Of a DNA stretch of 64,000 nucleotides, positions 1 through 12,019 are shown piece after piece. A model generated the notes under the pieces. That model was not told the origin of the DNA and did not search any database. It worked only from the letters and a program-made list of their open reading frames with translations. Source of the DNA: Meghimatium bilineatum (lineage: Eukaryota > Mollusca > Gastropoda > Stylommatophora > Philomycidae). Numbering within the stretch: position 1 is the stretch's first letter; each line of letters begins with the position of its first letter. The stretch is from NCBI GenBank assembly GCA_034231615.1, contig CM067298.1, positions 68,095,591 through 68,159,590 on the forward strand. The letters run 5' to 3'. The position numbers and the translations under genes were made by a program.

Positions 1-129
1 TACCATTATATGTCTTTTAGTGTCATACCTTATTGCTGTATTTGTTTGAAATCGGCGAAATCATTTGTAAAAAATATATACATATTTACTAATGATTATA
101 GTAAAATAACTATAAATGTGTGTGCGCAA

Positions 130-690
130 TTTAAGTTGTTTAATCATGGAGTGGAAGGAAAAAATCAGAAACTCAGATATTATAAACATATTGAAGATTG
201 CAGAGTGTTGGTTACTAAACACAATAACAAAAGGAAAACTACTCCTGTTTGATCATATAAAGAGACACAACTGTTTAGAAAGACAAATAATGGAGGGAAG
301 AGTACCTGGGAAGAGGAGAAAGGGCAGATCAAGAAGACGATGGACTGACGAAATTAAAGATAACATGAATACATCGCTGTTTAGAAAGACAAATAATGGA
401 GGGAAGAGTACCTGGGAAGAGGAGAAAGGGCAGATCAAGAAGACGATGGACTGACGAAATTAAAGATAACATGAATACATCGCTGTTTAGAAAGACAAAT
501 AATGGAGGGAAGAGTACCTGGCAAGAGGAGAAAGGACAGATCAAGAAGACGATGGACTGACGAAATTAAAGATAACATGAATACATCGCTAGAAAATGCA
601 AGCAACATCGCCCAAGACAGAGAGAGAGGTTCAGAGAGTTCATTGGGAAGACAACGTTCTGGAAGGAATGCGTCACATGACACAATCATT
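130..690 (+). mobile_element. LINE group A, C-terminal fragment with internal triplication
   Basis: The translation gives the typical tail of an APE-type LINE reverse transcriptase polyprotein (HIKRHNCLERQIMEGR, then GRSRRRWTDEIKDNM, then an AQDRER motif). Two other copies in the window (36065-36385 and 42805-43190) show the unbroken order. Here a 106-bp block is repeated three times, which shifts the frame at each copy. Stops and frameshifts make it a dead fragment. Confidence 0.8.
271..588 (+). repeat. 106-bp tandem triplication inside LINE group A
   Basis: Three almost identical head-to-tail blocks start at 271, 377 and 483, each beginning ctgtttagaaagacaaataa. The other group A copies have this block once. 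As 106 is not a multiple of three, the repeat destroys the reading frame. Confidence 0.9.
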
Positions 691-849
691 AAGACGCCGA
701 GAATTTTGGCGTATATTCACGTTATGCCACTGAATTCAGGTCTGGCATTGTTCTTGTTAGCCTTCTGATGTTTTCATTTTTGATTCTGTGTTTTATTGTT
801 ACTCCCAAGAATTCAATGTAGACAAGTCATTTCTGTCCTTACAAAATTT

Positions 850-1055
850 CTTTTGTCTTGTGTTAGTGTTCACGTTTGACATTGATAGCATAGTGATGTT
901 AAGATGATTGTTTTATATAGTGCAGTTGTGGCGTTTATGTTGACATGCTTGTTTTTGAAAATAGGAGACATGTGTCCTAAGATCTGGTATGTTGTTACAT
1001 CTATGTTGGTTTTTTTGAGTATATTTCCCATTTGAGGGTTTAACTCTTCCAAGAT
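850..1055 (-). mobile_element. LINE group B fragment
   Basis: On the minus strand, SPIFKNKHVNINATTALYKT followed by SLCYQCQT matches the region after the reverse transcriptase of the group B copy at about 2130-2230. It is a short fragment, cut off on both sides. Confidence 0.65.
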
Positions 1056-1059
1056 AAGT

Positions 1060-1495
1060 GAATTCTTTCACCTATGTAAGTTGTTGGTGGTCGTTATATG
1101 ACGTAGAAATATGTTATTACTGGACATTCGGACGTAAGTAAATTTTATTTTATTTGAATCTTACATGAGATTGCGGTGATTATTACGTGTATGCAATTTT
1201 TCCGATCAATAAATAAGATCATGTGAAATTGAAAATATTTGATTGTCTATACAATTTGATAATGTTTCAAATTATAAGAAATAGATTACAACTAGGAATT
1301 AGCAGCAGAGCTCGTACAGCAAAGTAAACTAAATAACCAAGACGTCATAGCGATGAATAATAAAAAATGAAAATATTTACTTTTATTGGTAATACTTTTA
1401 TCTATATCTGTTAATTTTTACATCTGCCTTGTATTACCCAAGCCTCCGCATCCATTTCCAGTTTTGGGTACTTACCCAACTATAAAAATATCATA
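1060..1495. other. No feature recognised
   Basis: AT-rich sequence without a coding frame or clear repeat. Confidence 0.5.
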
Positions 1496-1496
1496 A

Positions 1497-2645
1497 ACAC
1501 GAACTTCGTGAGAGAAAGGTTGATCGCGATAACCGTTACAATAGACAACGAAAAGATATCATTCATTTAATCCTACGCACCCCGTAACACAACAACAAAA
1601 CGGAAAGGGAAGAACCTTTTGAAAACATAAATGATATAATAAACAACCACAACACAGAAGAAAACCTATTCGTATTAGATTTCAACGCACACTTGGGACC
1701 AGAAAGATATGGAATAGAATAAGTAAGAACAAATGCAGGAGTGTCCAATAAGTTCCAAATCCAATCAGGAGTTCACCAAGGGTGTGTTCCATTCCCTCCA
1801 TTACCTCTTTTTATAACGTATATCGACCACATCTGCATTACTCTTTGCAGACGACCAAGTACTGATAGCGATATCAGAAAAACAATTGCAAGAAGATATG
1901 AACAAACTCCACTAAACATGTCAAAAATTCAATATGAAAGTTAATACTGAAAAGACCGAAATAATGGCAATAGCAAAGGAAAGAAATATTACTATCTCCA
2001 TCGATAATAAACACCTTAATCAGGGAAAGGAGTCCACTTACTTATCAAGCATTATATCGAGTAAAGGGAAAAACAGTAAAGAGATACAAAATAGATGTAA
2101 AAAAAACATACTAGATCCTAAGACAGATGACACGTATTTTTAAGAACAAAAATGTAAACATAAACACTAAAGTTGCGTTATACAAGACTATTATTATCCC
2201 ATCACTGCGCTACCAGTGCCAAACCTGGACAATGACAGTATAAGACAAAAGAAAAACGGTTACAGTAGAAATGATATGTCTACGAAGAATACTGGGAGTG
2301 TATATTCATTGAGATTACATTGCATTAAGAGATAGAATTAGAAACGATAACATCAGACATTTAACCAGAACAATACCAGTATTGGAATACATCAAAAGAC
2401 AACAGATCAAGTGGTTTTCACACGCTTCGAGACTACCAACAGATAGAATGCCACAGATGGCAATGACACATAGACATCACGGTTATAAAGCCAGAGGCAA
2501 ACCATGTAAAAGATGGATCACAGAAATCAAAGAAGCTACAGAAACAAGCTTACAAACAGCACACAAGAAGGCCATCTCCAGAGAACTCTTCCACCCCTGA
2601 CGCCGCAAGGTAAACAAGGGCCACAGCGTATAGATAGATAGATAG
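1497..2645 (+). mobile_element. LINE group B, internally deleted: endonuclease, RT, C-terminus, (ATAG)n tail
   Basis: Residues like RLIAITVTIDNEKISF and NLFVLDFNAHLGPERYG (about 1515-1725) are part of an apurinic-type endonuclease. At about 1740 the sequence jumps directly to RT motif B (IQSGVHQGCV) and then to FADDQ (1844-1858), so the RT front half is deleted. The C-terminal part (KRQQIKWFSHASRL to RELFHP, stop at about 2600) follows, then a short 3' UTR and a tail of atagatagatagatag. Several frameshifts and stops are present. Confidence 0.8.
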
Positions 2646-3440
2646 ACCAGACTCTGGTACTTTATCTTTTGTTGCAAAACTATTAAATAAAGAAAAACCC
2701 TTTGATATTTCCGGAATCAAGAACAATAACGTTATTTTAATTTTAAAACACATTTATTATTATTATTGTTTAAATTGTTAAATGCACCACAAATTAACAA
2801 AGTATGCATAGGCCCTATAGATGGTCTAGCTGTTATGCATATTAAGAATTGTTTACGCTAGCAAGATGGTTGGTTCTATATTGAAGTCTTGTGGTTGCTT
2901 GGTTTAAATTAATTTTTAATTAAGAAAACATCACTTTTGTCATAGGGAGACGCATTTCTTTAAAGTTTAAGTCAATTTGTGTTATATAGAAACTATATAC
3001 ACATTAACCAGTGTTGCAGTTTGGATCACAAAAAGTTAGAATATTCCTTTGGAACCCTACATATATATTGAAACCAGAAACATTGAAAAAGGTCACACAC
3101 AGAACACCACTGTTTAAGATTTTCTTGTTCTCAAAGTGTGTGTTTGATGTTTGCTGAAGATGTTTTAACTGATGCCATTATGCAGGTGTTTGATAATTAG
3201 ATTGAAGATATTCTTATTCGGGCTTAAGGTTGTATATACTGAAGCTGAATGTGGAAGGTCTGAGAGTGGCCACCAGACCAACCACTTAGTAACGACAAAT
3301 TCATAATAGACGACATACACGAATAGCTAAATTAAGGTTACCCAATTATCAGACAGAAACCGTGTCTAATAGCACTAACATGAAAGGTACAAACCAGGAC
3401 CAACCGAGACATAGTAGTATTATCATCTCGGATTTTGTAC
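2646..3440. other. No feature recognised
   Basis: AT-rich. There is a short ATT run at about 2755-2766 and nothing else that I can name. Confidence 0.5.
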
Positions 3441-3443
3441 AAC

Positions 3444-4110
3444 TATATCTAAGTGTTTCTGTTACCACCTTGGAATTTATATATCTATATCTAAGTGTTT
3501 CTGTTACCACCTTGGAATTTATATATCTATATCTAAGTGTTTCTGTTACCACCTTGGAATTTATATATCTATATCTAAGTGTTTCTATTACAACCTTATA
3601 TTTTTTACATTTATATATGTTTCTATTACAACCTTATATTTTTACATTTATATATGTTTCTATTACAACCTTGTATTTTTTTACATTTATATCTAAGTGT
3701 TTCTATTACAACCTTATATTTTTTACATTTATATATGTTTCTATTACAACCTTATATTTTTTACATTTATATCTAAGTGTTTCTATTACAACCTTATATT
3801 TTTTACATTTATATATGTTTCTATTACAACCTTGTATTTTTTACATTTATATCTAAGTGTTTCTATTACAACCTTGTATTATATATTATGCACATCTATA
3901 TATGTTTTTCTGTTACCACCTCGGATTTTGTAGATGTATATCTAAGTGTTTCTGTTACCACCTTGGACTTTTTTTCCACCTATATGGAAGTGTTTCTGTT
4001 ATCACCTTAAAATGTGTAGGCCTACGTCCATATCTGAGTATTTCCGTTACCATCTTAGGCCTATATTGTGTATGCCTATATGTATATCTGAGTGTTTCTG
4101 TTACGCTTGA
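3444..4110. repeat. Minisatellite, 42-bp unit changing to about 38-41 bp
   Basis: The unit tatatctaagtgtttctgtt with accaccttggaatttatatc repeats with a 42-bp period from 3444. From about 3590 it changes to shorter variants with tttctattacaacctt. The 42-bp period keeps one frame open for 164 codons, but the translation is only the repeat (SVSVTTLEFIYLYL), so I do not call a gene. Confidence 0.9.
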
Positions 4111-4129
4111 ACGTCAGAAATTGTTATAG

Positions 4130-4600
4130 GGCTGTCCATAATTTCGTCAAAAATGCGAGGTGGAATGGGGATTGGGGTTTGAAAAAGTTTGATAGAAGTT
4201 TACAAGAGAAGAGGGACAAGAGAAGTTGACAAAAATTGACGTCAACAGCAATGTTCTTTATACACCAAGTAAATTGTTGAATTAAAAACAATTTTCGAAA
4301 AATTTGAAATTGAAATAAAACATATTTGTGAATATTTTTCCTGCATAAATTATTTTTAGGGCGTGGAGGGAAAATTATTTTTGGATATAATTAAGCAGTT
4401 TGGAGGGGGGGGGGAGTTTGGTGCCTGAATTCGTGACAGTTGCTGACAAGAGAGGGGTTGGGGGTAAAGAGTGGTATTCAATTCTAAATGTTCTATATTT
4501 TTCATAATTTATTATGTGGGGGTAAAGAGTGGTAAACAATTCTAAATGTTCTATATTTGTCATAATTTTTTTGGTTGTAAACATAAAATTGAGTTGGCAA
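4130..4600. repeat. Dispersed repeat with a 58-bp tandem duplication
   Basis: The part 4130-4290 (gggctgtccataatttcgtc, then gacaaaaattgacgtcaac) resembles 37000-37150 and 49200-49275, so it is a dispersed element. At 4458-4575 a 58-bp segment (gggggtaaagagtggta..) is repeated twice, with few changes. No coding capacity is seen. Confidence 0.6.
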
Positions 4601-4989
4601 CACTAGAATAAAACACACATGTATCATCCCAGCTTGAAAGCACGGCAGACATGGGTCACAGCACACGTGTGTAAAATATTGTCAAGCAGAACATTTAAAA
4701 TAGATTAAAGTAAACACCCTTTATCAATTGCAAATTAATATTTAATTTAATTACTAGCACTTTGATATTTATTTTACTTCAAACAGTTTCTAAAAATGTT
4801 GTTTTTTAAATTATGTCACAACATTAAGAGCAACGTAGTGGGAAATTTACTTTAGTTTTTACAAGACTCCTGACTATATACCCATATAACATGTGAAACG
4901 TGTCTATAGATAATTCACTACGATTTGATCAATATTGATTCACATTTGTAAACAGATTGGACGTGCTAACACTTTAATTTGCTGACTAC

Positions 4990-6240
4990 TGTGTATTGAC
5001 ACGATCTATGCTTGTCCTCCATGTCATTGAATATGCAGACGCCACTATCACCGCCAGTTACACACAGATTGAGATGCTGGAGAGAGTTCAAAACGAAGCG
5101 ATGCGGGTCATCCTTGGTTGCACAAGGGACACACCCTGTGTAGCTATCAGATTTCTTCTTGATTTCTGGAGCATATCTCAAAGAATTTATATATGGCGTG
5201 CAAATGCATACCTAAGAGTGACTTGTGACATAGCCCAATACACAGTGAGCTCCATCGTGTGAAGGGAAGCATGCTCAAGAGAGGCAAATTGTGGACGGGT
5301 CGTGCCGAGGGTACCGTTAAATATATCTGCGCCCCAGAAGACATAATACCTGGCGAGGAATGGATACCTATTCCTACGGTCTTTCTAGAGGCAGTCAAGA
5401 CCGTCATTTCACTCAACAGAGAGTGCAGGGAACACAGACCTGTGAGCGGGGATGATGAGGTCATGGTACTTATCTGCGTGCATACCGATGACACAAATGT
5501 TGTCATTTACACGGAGGGTCGGTCATCCGTCACCACCGATGCGCATGGGCTTTTACTGCCAGATCAAAATGAACCCCCTAGTCTTAGTGATCGTCTGTCT
5601 GTCGTGTTCAAGTGAAACATCAAAAACATGTGTTCTACGTAGGTACAAATTGTTGTGTCGTTTCACTGCAGTATTGCCTTATATTGATCAAAAGGAAGAA
5701 CAGTACAAGTGACCAGTAGTGCCTTTACCGCAGCAACAAGCAGTCTATTAATGGAAGTATTCGTCATAACGCAGGCACTTAACTGGTTGAAATCGCAAGC
5801 CTATTCCCATGCATGCATACTAAGTAACTCAATGAATATGATTCAGAAAGCCACAACAGGTGATGTACGTAGGTGTTGGTTGGAGTCATTGGAGAGAGCT
5901 AGAATGCGGACAACACTACGGAAACTAACCCTTTTGTTCCCAGACACAAGGGCGTGGAGAGAAACGAACGGGCCGACCAATTAGCTAGCCTCGCTACCAC
6001 AAAAGATGGTCAGCCTATGGACCAAGTAGACATACTCATTGCTTTTCGTGAGTCCTCGCGATTAGAGGATTTTGACATGAATGAGCTGAGTCAATATCGA
6101 GAATGCGCGAATTGGGAGCGAGGAGGGGCATGCTCCTTAGAGAACACCTGACAACGATCACAAAAAGAGCAATGAACCAACATAGAACCGGAACCAACAG
6201 CCGTTATACCTTGAAAGATTTACTGAAGCGGAGATCTGAG
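4990..6240 (+). mobile_element. LINE group R: RT tail and RNase H domain, decayed
   Basis: The first part reads LERVQNEAMRVILGCTRDTP (about 5080-5140), typical of the region after RT in RNase H-bearing LINEs. The RNase H domain follows in several frames: a strand with DDTNVVIYTEGRSSVTTDA (about 5490-5545), a helix MEVFVITQALNWL (5752-5790), NSMNMIQKA, and the last motif NERADQLASLA (5957-5992). The acidic positions can be placed only loosely because of frameshifts. It is a pseudogene. Confidence 0.75.
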
Positions 6241-6244
6241 CACC

Positions 6245-7385
6245 TCAGTGTACGATGAAGATAATCAACATGCATAATAACTAATAATTGCTGATTCAAA
6301 CATAAACAAACACAAGTGGTAAATTAATTTTTATCAAAATCCGTAGAAACCAGGACAGAATTTAAACTGGTCGGAACTCAATGGCAAGTGCTGCCAAACC
6401 GGGACAATACCAGCCAAACTAGCACTGTAACTACACACATACGGTGAGGCTTGTGGATGTGAAGACGGCATTACTATATTGTTAAGAAACCTGTAAAAAG
6501 ACAAAAAACATTTGAACATAAACTATAGATATGTGTGAATAACTGCTTAAGAAGAATACTAAACTTAAGGTAACAGGATATAAGTGCAGAAATTAAACAA
6601 ATATATGGTGGCTAACATACCCAGATCTGGAGAATACCCAGATTATTGAAAGTGCAGATTGATTGGGCACACTCTCAGAAAACCAATAAAAGGTTTAGCT
6701 AGAGCACCGGTTCCCAAACATGGGGTCGCAAAGATTTTCTGTGGGATCGCTTACTGAATTAGTAAATTAAAAAATATTGATTTTAAAGGAAATTTCATTT
6801 TTTGTAAAATTGCTGCTGTAAAGTTTGAATATTATACGTCTAAAATATCGAATATAATATATACAAAACAAGTATTTTTATGTCGTGTGCTACCAGTCAA
6901 TACACTGAAGAGACCCATTGTCTCATCTTAAAGCTTAAAGAAAAGGAAACACATATAATTGTTTAAATAAGAGCGTAATTTCTACCCTTTCATTCGATTT
7001 TTAGTGGCCATTTTTGAAAATTTCGCTAAAGGCAGGGTGTTTAGCGGACGTGTTGAATCAATCACTTTGCTTTTATAACATGGAGTATTTATTAAAAAAA
7101 AAGGTTGAAAACATGTCAATTGGTGGCAGAGTTAAAGGTAATCGGGAAAAAATAATAAGACACGAAGAAGAGAATCCATGACAGAAATAACAATCTTGTG
7201 GAAAGTTGAGAACATATCTACAGATAGTGACAAAGGATAATCAGTGTCCGTGAGGTAAGCACTCGGCCATATTTAAACAATATAGGGTTCTCGGGGCTTT
7301 AAGTCTTAGCATTAATCGATTTCCCCTGTAGGATTCATAGTACTTCATCTATATTATTACGTTTTTACCCCTTTGAGTATGAGGC
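6245..7385. other. No feature recognised
   Basis: Non-coding on both strands, without tandem structure. The same holds for 4605-4985. Confidence 0.5.
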
Positions 7386-7389
7386 TTCT

Positions 7390-7590
7390 TCTCACAGTAT
7401 TCTGCTTCGCGGATAGTTTATTCTGGGCATGACTTCTTCTCAAAACCCTGTGCACCGGGAATAGTATCTTCTGGACATAACTTATTCTCAAAGCATTGTG
7501 TGCCGCAGATCGTTTCTTCTGGACATAACGTATTCTCAAAGCATTGTGTGCCGCGGATAGTTTCTTCTGGGCACAAAATATTGTTCTTGA
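7390..7590. repeat. Minisatellite, about 50-bp unit
   Basis: About four degenerate copies of a unit with cttcttctcaaagcattgtg, tgccgcggatagt and ttcttctgggcata. A related stretch is found at 11065-11125, which suggests a dispersed origin. Confidence 0.75.
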
Positions 7591-7639
7591 GAACAATATA
7601 AAAAAATAAAAAAAATAAAATAAAATAAAATAACAAAGT

Positions 7640-8100
7640 ATGTTTATTTGAGATCCCCAGGAATTACGAACGATTAGCTCTTACTTCCTATGTGCAAAGT
7701 GGAGGTTTCTGAGCTTTCTTTCATACCCATACCCAGTAAACCAACTTTCAGCTTGGTGCAATGCCTATTGGAGGAGCCTTTTACTCAAGATGGGGGGGGG
7801 GGGGGGTACATGAGACAAGGCGAGGCAAACTGATAGTTCTTGGATCACCCATTGTTTGTCTAATCTCTGAGGAGGAGTTTCGCAGCCAGCAAGCTATTTC
7901 TCCTGCAGAAAGACCACTCTATTACCACTCTTTGTGATCCTAGGTCCCAGACCTAATTTCTTTCGCCCAACTTATGTGTTGGGTCGAAAGGAGCAGGTTT
8001 CACAGCTAATTTGAAATCTATCACACAATGCCAGATTATCACATTCACATTCTCCAGACTACGCCCTACTAATCTGCAGGATTTTGAGAAAAACGCAGAA
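7640..8100 (-). mobile_element. SINE-like interspersed element
   Basis: Read on the minus strand, the element starts near 8095 with the motif ttcttcttctgcgtttttct and tcctgcagattag. That motif recurs at 29520-29580 (minus), 34300, 58481 and 59785. The part at about 7870-7965 also matches 46360-46440 (cgcagccggtgaactatt, aggaagaccaccc, actctttgtg, ctaggtccca). It contains a run of G at 7792-7806. No coding frame is seen. Confidence 0.55.
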
Positions 8101-8125
8101 GAAGAAGAAAAAGAAGTTTGTTAAA

Positions 8126-8535
8126 GTTGTTTGCTGTATAGATTGGAAATTACTACTGAGCTTAGCTCCAGTTGTTTGCTGTATAGATTGGAAGTTACTA
8201 CTGAGCTTAGCTCCAGTTGTTTGCTGTATAGATTGGAAGTTACTACTGAACTTGCCCTCAGTTGTTTGTTATATGTACCGGACGTTACTTCTGAACGTGG
8301 CTAAACATGTTTGTAACATTGACTTCGCGGAACTAATGAACGTGGCTCAAGTTGTTTGCTATATAAACTTAACATTAATACTGAATGTGGCTCAAAATGT
8401 TTATAATATATACTGAACATTACTGCTGAATGTGGCTCAAAATGTTTATAATATAGACTGAACATTACTGCTGAATGTGGCTGGAGTTGTTTGTTATATA
8501 AATTGGAGGTTACTGCTAAACTTGGCTCAATTATT
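8126..8535. repeat. Minisatellite, 45-bp unit
   Basis: The unit gttgtttgctgtatagattg gaagttactactgagcttag repeats exactly every 45 bp from 8126 (8126, 8171, 8216) and becomes degenerate to about 8535. The 45-bp period leaves a frame open for 110 codons with no other sign of coding. Confidence 0.9.
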
Positions 8536-8539
8536 TTGC

Positions 8540-9045
8540 TATATAGATCTAGAAATATTCAAATGAATGCTGCCTAATACTATTTGCTATATTTTTATGT
8601 GAGTATGTCTCATCTGTGCGTGTTAGTTATTGATATATCCCATGTATTTACTGGTTCATGGATATTCAGAATTTCATGCTTGAAATGCGTCAAGTAACAA
8701 AACATTTGGGGAGTAGCACTCAACTTGGATACATTCAACCTATTCCAATAGCATACCGTATACTAAACTGAAGCGCCTTGATTAAAAATTGATGGTGGAA
8801 TTTATCTAAAGTGAGGCTAGCTCAGACTCATACATTATATATAATCTGAAATGTTAACAGCCTCAGATACCCGTTGATTAAATGTATTCCATGCATGCTT
8901 GTGCCCTGTCTTCGATCCACATTATGTTCTCATTTTTCAGATCTTAATTATTCTTTTAAACCCACATTGATTAATCGATCTCACAGAAATGTAAGTTGCA
9001 GGAGATATTCATTTCCCGTCAACGTTTGATATAACATATGAGTAG
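8540..9045. other. No feature recognised
   Basis: Follows the 45-bp minisatellite. No frame or motif. 9725-10200 is likewise blank. Confidence 0.5.
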
Positions 9046-9049
9046 TAGT

Positions 9050-9720
9050 CAGTTCTTGTTCATCATATACCATACACAATGTGTTGATTAGGTGGTTGTA
9101 ATTTCACTTATTCATCACATACCATACACAATGTGTTGATTAGGTGTTGATGGAAGTTAAGAGACAAATGATCTACAGTATATTCCTACCAACACTGTGT
9201 TACCAGTGCCAAACCTGGTCTCTCTCATCTTCACATTACAGAAAGATAGTGACATGTTAGATGAAATGCTTGAGGAAAACTGCCGGGGTCACCAGGCGTG
9301 ATAGATTGCGAAATGAATATATCAGGGAAAGAATAGGTATAATATCTTGTACAGATTACATAGAGAGATAACAGATCAAGTGGTTTGGCCACATTATGAG
9401 AATACATCACGAAAAGTTGCCCATACAAGCATATAACCAAATGAGATCAGGGTACAAAACCAGAGGAAGACCTCGGAAAAGATGGATAGAAAACGTCAGG
9501 GACATCCTGCACAGACACGGTCATAGCACAGCCGAGGCCACACATCTGGCTTTAGAAAGCAAGGTCGAGCTCCAACCACCCCTACGCTTAACGGCAAGAA
9601 TGGATCACAAACTACCTGGGGAAAGACAATAGACAAAAAAAATGTCTTGATTAGTTAGTTGTTAATTCACTTATTCATTATATAGCACACATAATGTGTT
9701 GATTAGGTGGTTGTGAATGC
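9050..9720. repeat. About 52-bp repeat units interrupted by a LINE
   Basis: Units with acacaatgtgttgattaggt occur at about 9072 and 9125, and a third begins at about 9665 after the LINE group C insertion. The LINE seems to have landed inside this small tandem repeat. Confidence 0.6.
9147..9640 (+). mobile_element. LINE group C, 3' end
   Basis: It reads IYSIFLPTLCYQCQTWSLSS, then RQQIKWFGHIMRIHH-type sequence, GRPRKRWIENVRDILHRHGH and a stop at 9630, followed by an A-rich tail. It is the C-terminal part of an APE-type LINE polyprotein. The second half (9396-9632) is still open. The closest relative in the window is 45385-46085. Confidence 0.8.
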
Positions 9721-10204
9721 CGTTATTTTTCTTTAGATACTGTACCAAATGTTTTATTAAGTGGCTGACTTTCCAAAACGTTTTTAGAAGTATTGTATAA
9801 TTATGTTGAGTTTCTTTGGTTTCTCACTATATTTGTAGTTTTAACTTGTGCTGTTCTGCGTCCACTCTCAAATCCCCGTTGGAAATCTCTAGTGTCAAGA
9901 CACTATTTCTACTAGATTTTCAAGATAATACAATCCAAAGAATGGAAATACGGTACGTGTCGCTGTTTTATTTGTGATAATAGCTACACATCCGATTTCG
10001 GCAGTGGTAATTACTATAGTAATCCCTTTTGCCAATTCCGCTGAACTACATTCGTAGCCATATCGCTAGTATTACAAACTGTTTAGACGTATCGTTCGCC
10101 ATGTACACTGTCACATATCTGTATGCTAATTACAGCCAAATTTGCGTGACTTTTTGTTGCGCTCGGTTTGGTTCCAAACTTTAATTTTACAGTTGCAACA
10201 ATAT

Positions 10205-10275
10205 CAATATCGGCTCGGTGGTAGAGTGCATACTTGATCCGTCTAACAAGAACAACTTGCTGGAACGTGTGGTTG
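10205..10275 (+). repeat. Possible tRNA-like SINE head
   Basis: The sequence cggctcggtggtagagtgca resembles the 5' half of tRNAs, with an A-box-like TGGTAGAGTGC. No convincing B box follows, so it is either a degraded SINE head or chance. Confidence 0.25.
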
Positions 10276-10327
10276 TTAAAAAAAGCCATTGGTGCATATT
10301 GTAGTGGCAACGTATTTGGATACGTTT

Positions 10328-10865
10328 GTGCTAGTACTTGTATTTTTACTTGTAGGTATACTTGTTTGTACGTTTTCTTGTACGTGTACTTGTACTTGAA
10401 CGTGTGCTTGTACTTGCACCTGTACTTTTATTGTGCCCGTATATGTACTTATGCTGTACATGTGCTTGAGCTTTTATTTGTACAAGTACTTTTTATTGTG
10501 CTTGTACTTGTACTTGTGTTTTGTGCTTGTACTTGCTTGTACTTGTGCATGTGCTTTTACTTGTACTAGTACTTTTTATTGTTTGTACTTGCACTCGTTT
10601 GTATGCTTGTACTTGTGCATGTGTATTTACTTGTACATGTACTATTTCTTGTGCTTTTGCTTGTACTTATGCTTGTACTTGTACTAGTACTTGTTTTGTA
10701 CATGTGCTTGAACGTGTGCTTAAATTTGTACTTCTACTTGCACTCGTATTTGTACTTGTGCTTGTGTTTGTGCCTGTACTTGCGCTTATATTTTTCTTGT
10801 ATCAGTGATAGTGTTTGTAATTGCACTTGTGCTTGTGTTTGTGCCTGTACTTGTACTTTATGTAC
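10328..10865. repeat. Degenerate hexamer array (CTTGTA)n
   Basis: Long runs of cttgtacttgtgcttgta variants with a 6-bp beat. All frames on one strand stay open, producing overlapping Cys/Leu/Val/Tyr-rich ORFs that are artefacts of the repeat. Confidence 0.9.
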
Positions 10866-12015
10866 TTAATGGAATTTACATGTGAAAGCCAGTTTTGTCG
10901 TCCCAGCTCGTTGTTTTTAGATGTATATGCGTATGCGACCTTGATAAGGCCTATTGGTCGAAAAGTCGATTTGTATATGTGATTATGTGTGTGTCTAGTT
11001 ATTTGTAAAACTTCATCATCCCGTTTCAAGCTTTCGTATTGGACTTCAGTTTTGCTCAGTGATCGATGACTAGAAGGCTTCTTCTCAAAGAATTGCATAC
11101 CGATAACAGTGTCTTCTGGGATTGAAAGAAAGCTACGGAGAGCGACCTCTCTCTTGGCCCCCCCAAATTGAACGTATGAAATAAGACCTTTCATTGCTCA
11201 TTATTCCTGGGAATCGAAACACAAAAAATAAACATATATTTGGCCATTTCCGGTTATCGTGTCACCAACTTAGAGCAAACTCTGTGCCAATCATCCTGGT
11301 ATATATGCATATACATCATAAAATGTCAACACAACTTCATTGTGTACAGTAAATATATGGTATTATTAAAAAAAAACAACCATTGACAACACACTGTTCT
11401 GCTATTTTAATTTTCCTCAGCCGCTGTACTTGGTAGTACACATTTAATTTTGAGCTTACACATATGTATAATCTATAAAAAGGTTCTATTATTGAAACAA
11501 CGTTGCATTATCATGTCAAACATCTTGACTTACATTTATCATTTCCCCCGATAAATGTCATACAAACATATTTCCATTTTTCACTATGATTTAATTATTT
11601 ATGCTTTCACTAGAGACATTTTGTTACGTCTTGTGCTTAGGAAATCTATATTTATATTGTTGACAAGGAATTTGGAATATTTATGCATTTCTTGTGACTT
11701 ACAAGAGAGAAAGATTTTGGTTAACAATAGAGACAGAAGCACAGACCAACATTACGATTAATCGGCTTAAACTTGAAGAAGTGAATACTTTCAAATAAAG
11801 GACCTTAGATGCTATGTCAATACTCTAATTCTAATATTAACAGCAATATGAGTGCGCAAGCAGTGTGAGTGAACATCATAGTTTATAACTCAAAAGTACT
11901 ATGTAATTTTCCTATATGGTTGTGACAATTGAATTCACTCACTGCAGACACGGAAAAACAAATATACATGCCTCGGATGCAAGTATTATAGGCAGATTTA
12001 GCGCATTTTTTAAAT
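10866..12015. other. No clear feature
   Basis: 11065-11125 shows weak likeness to the unit at 7390-7590. Otherwise blank. Confidence 0.45.
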
Positions 12016-12019
12016 TCGG

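Noticed and set aside
3362..3856. 164-codon open frame
   Set aside because: It is a translation of the 42-bp minisatellite, with no other sign of coding.
10234..10869. Several overlapping Cys/Leu/Val-rich frames
   Set aside because: They arise from the CTTGTA hexamer array and overlap one another.
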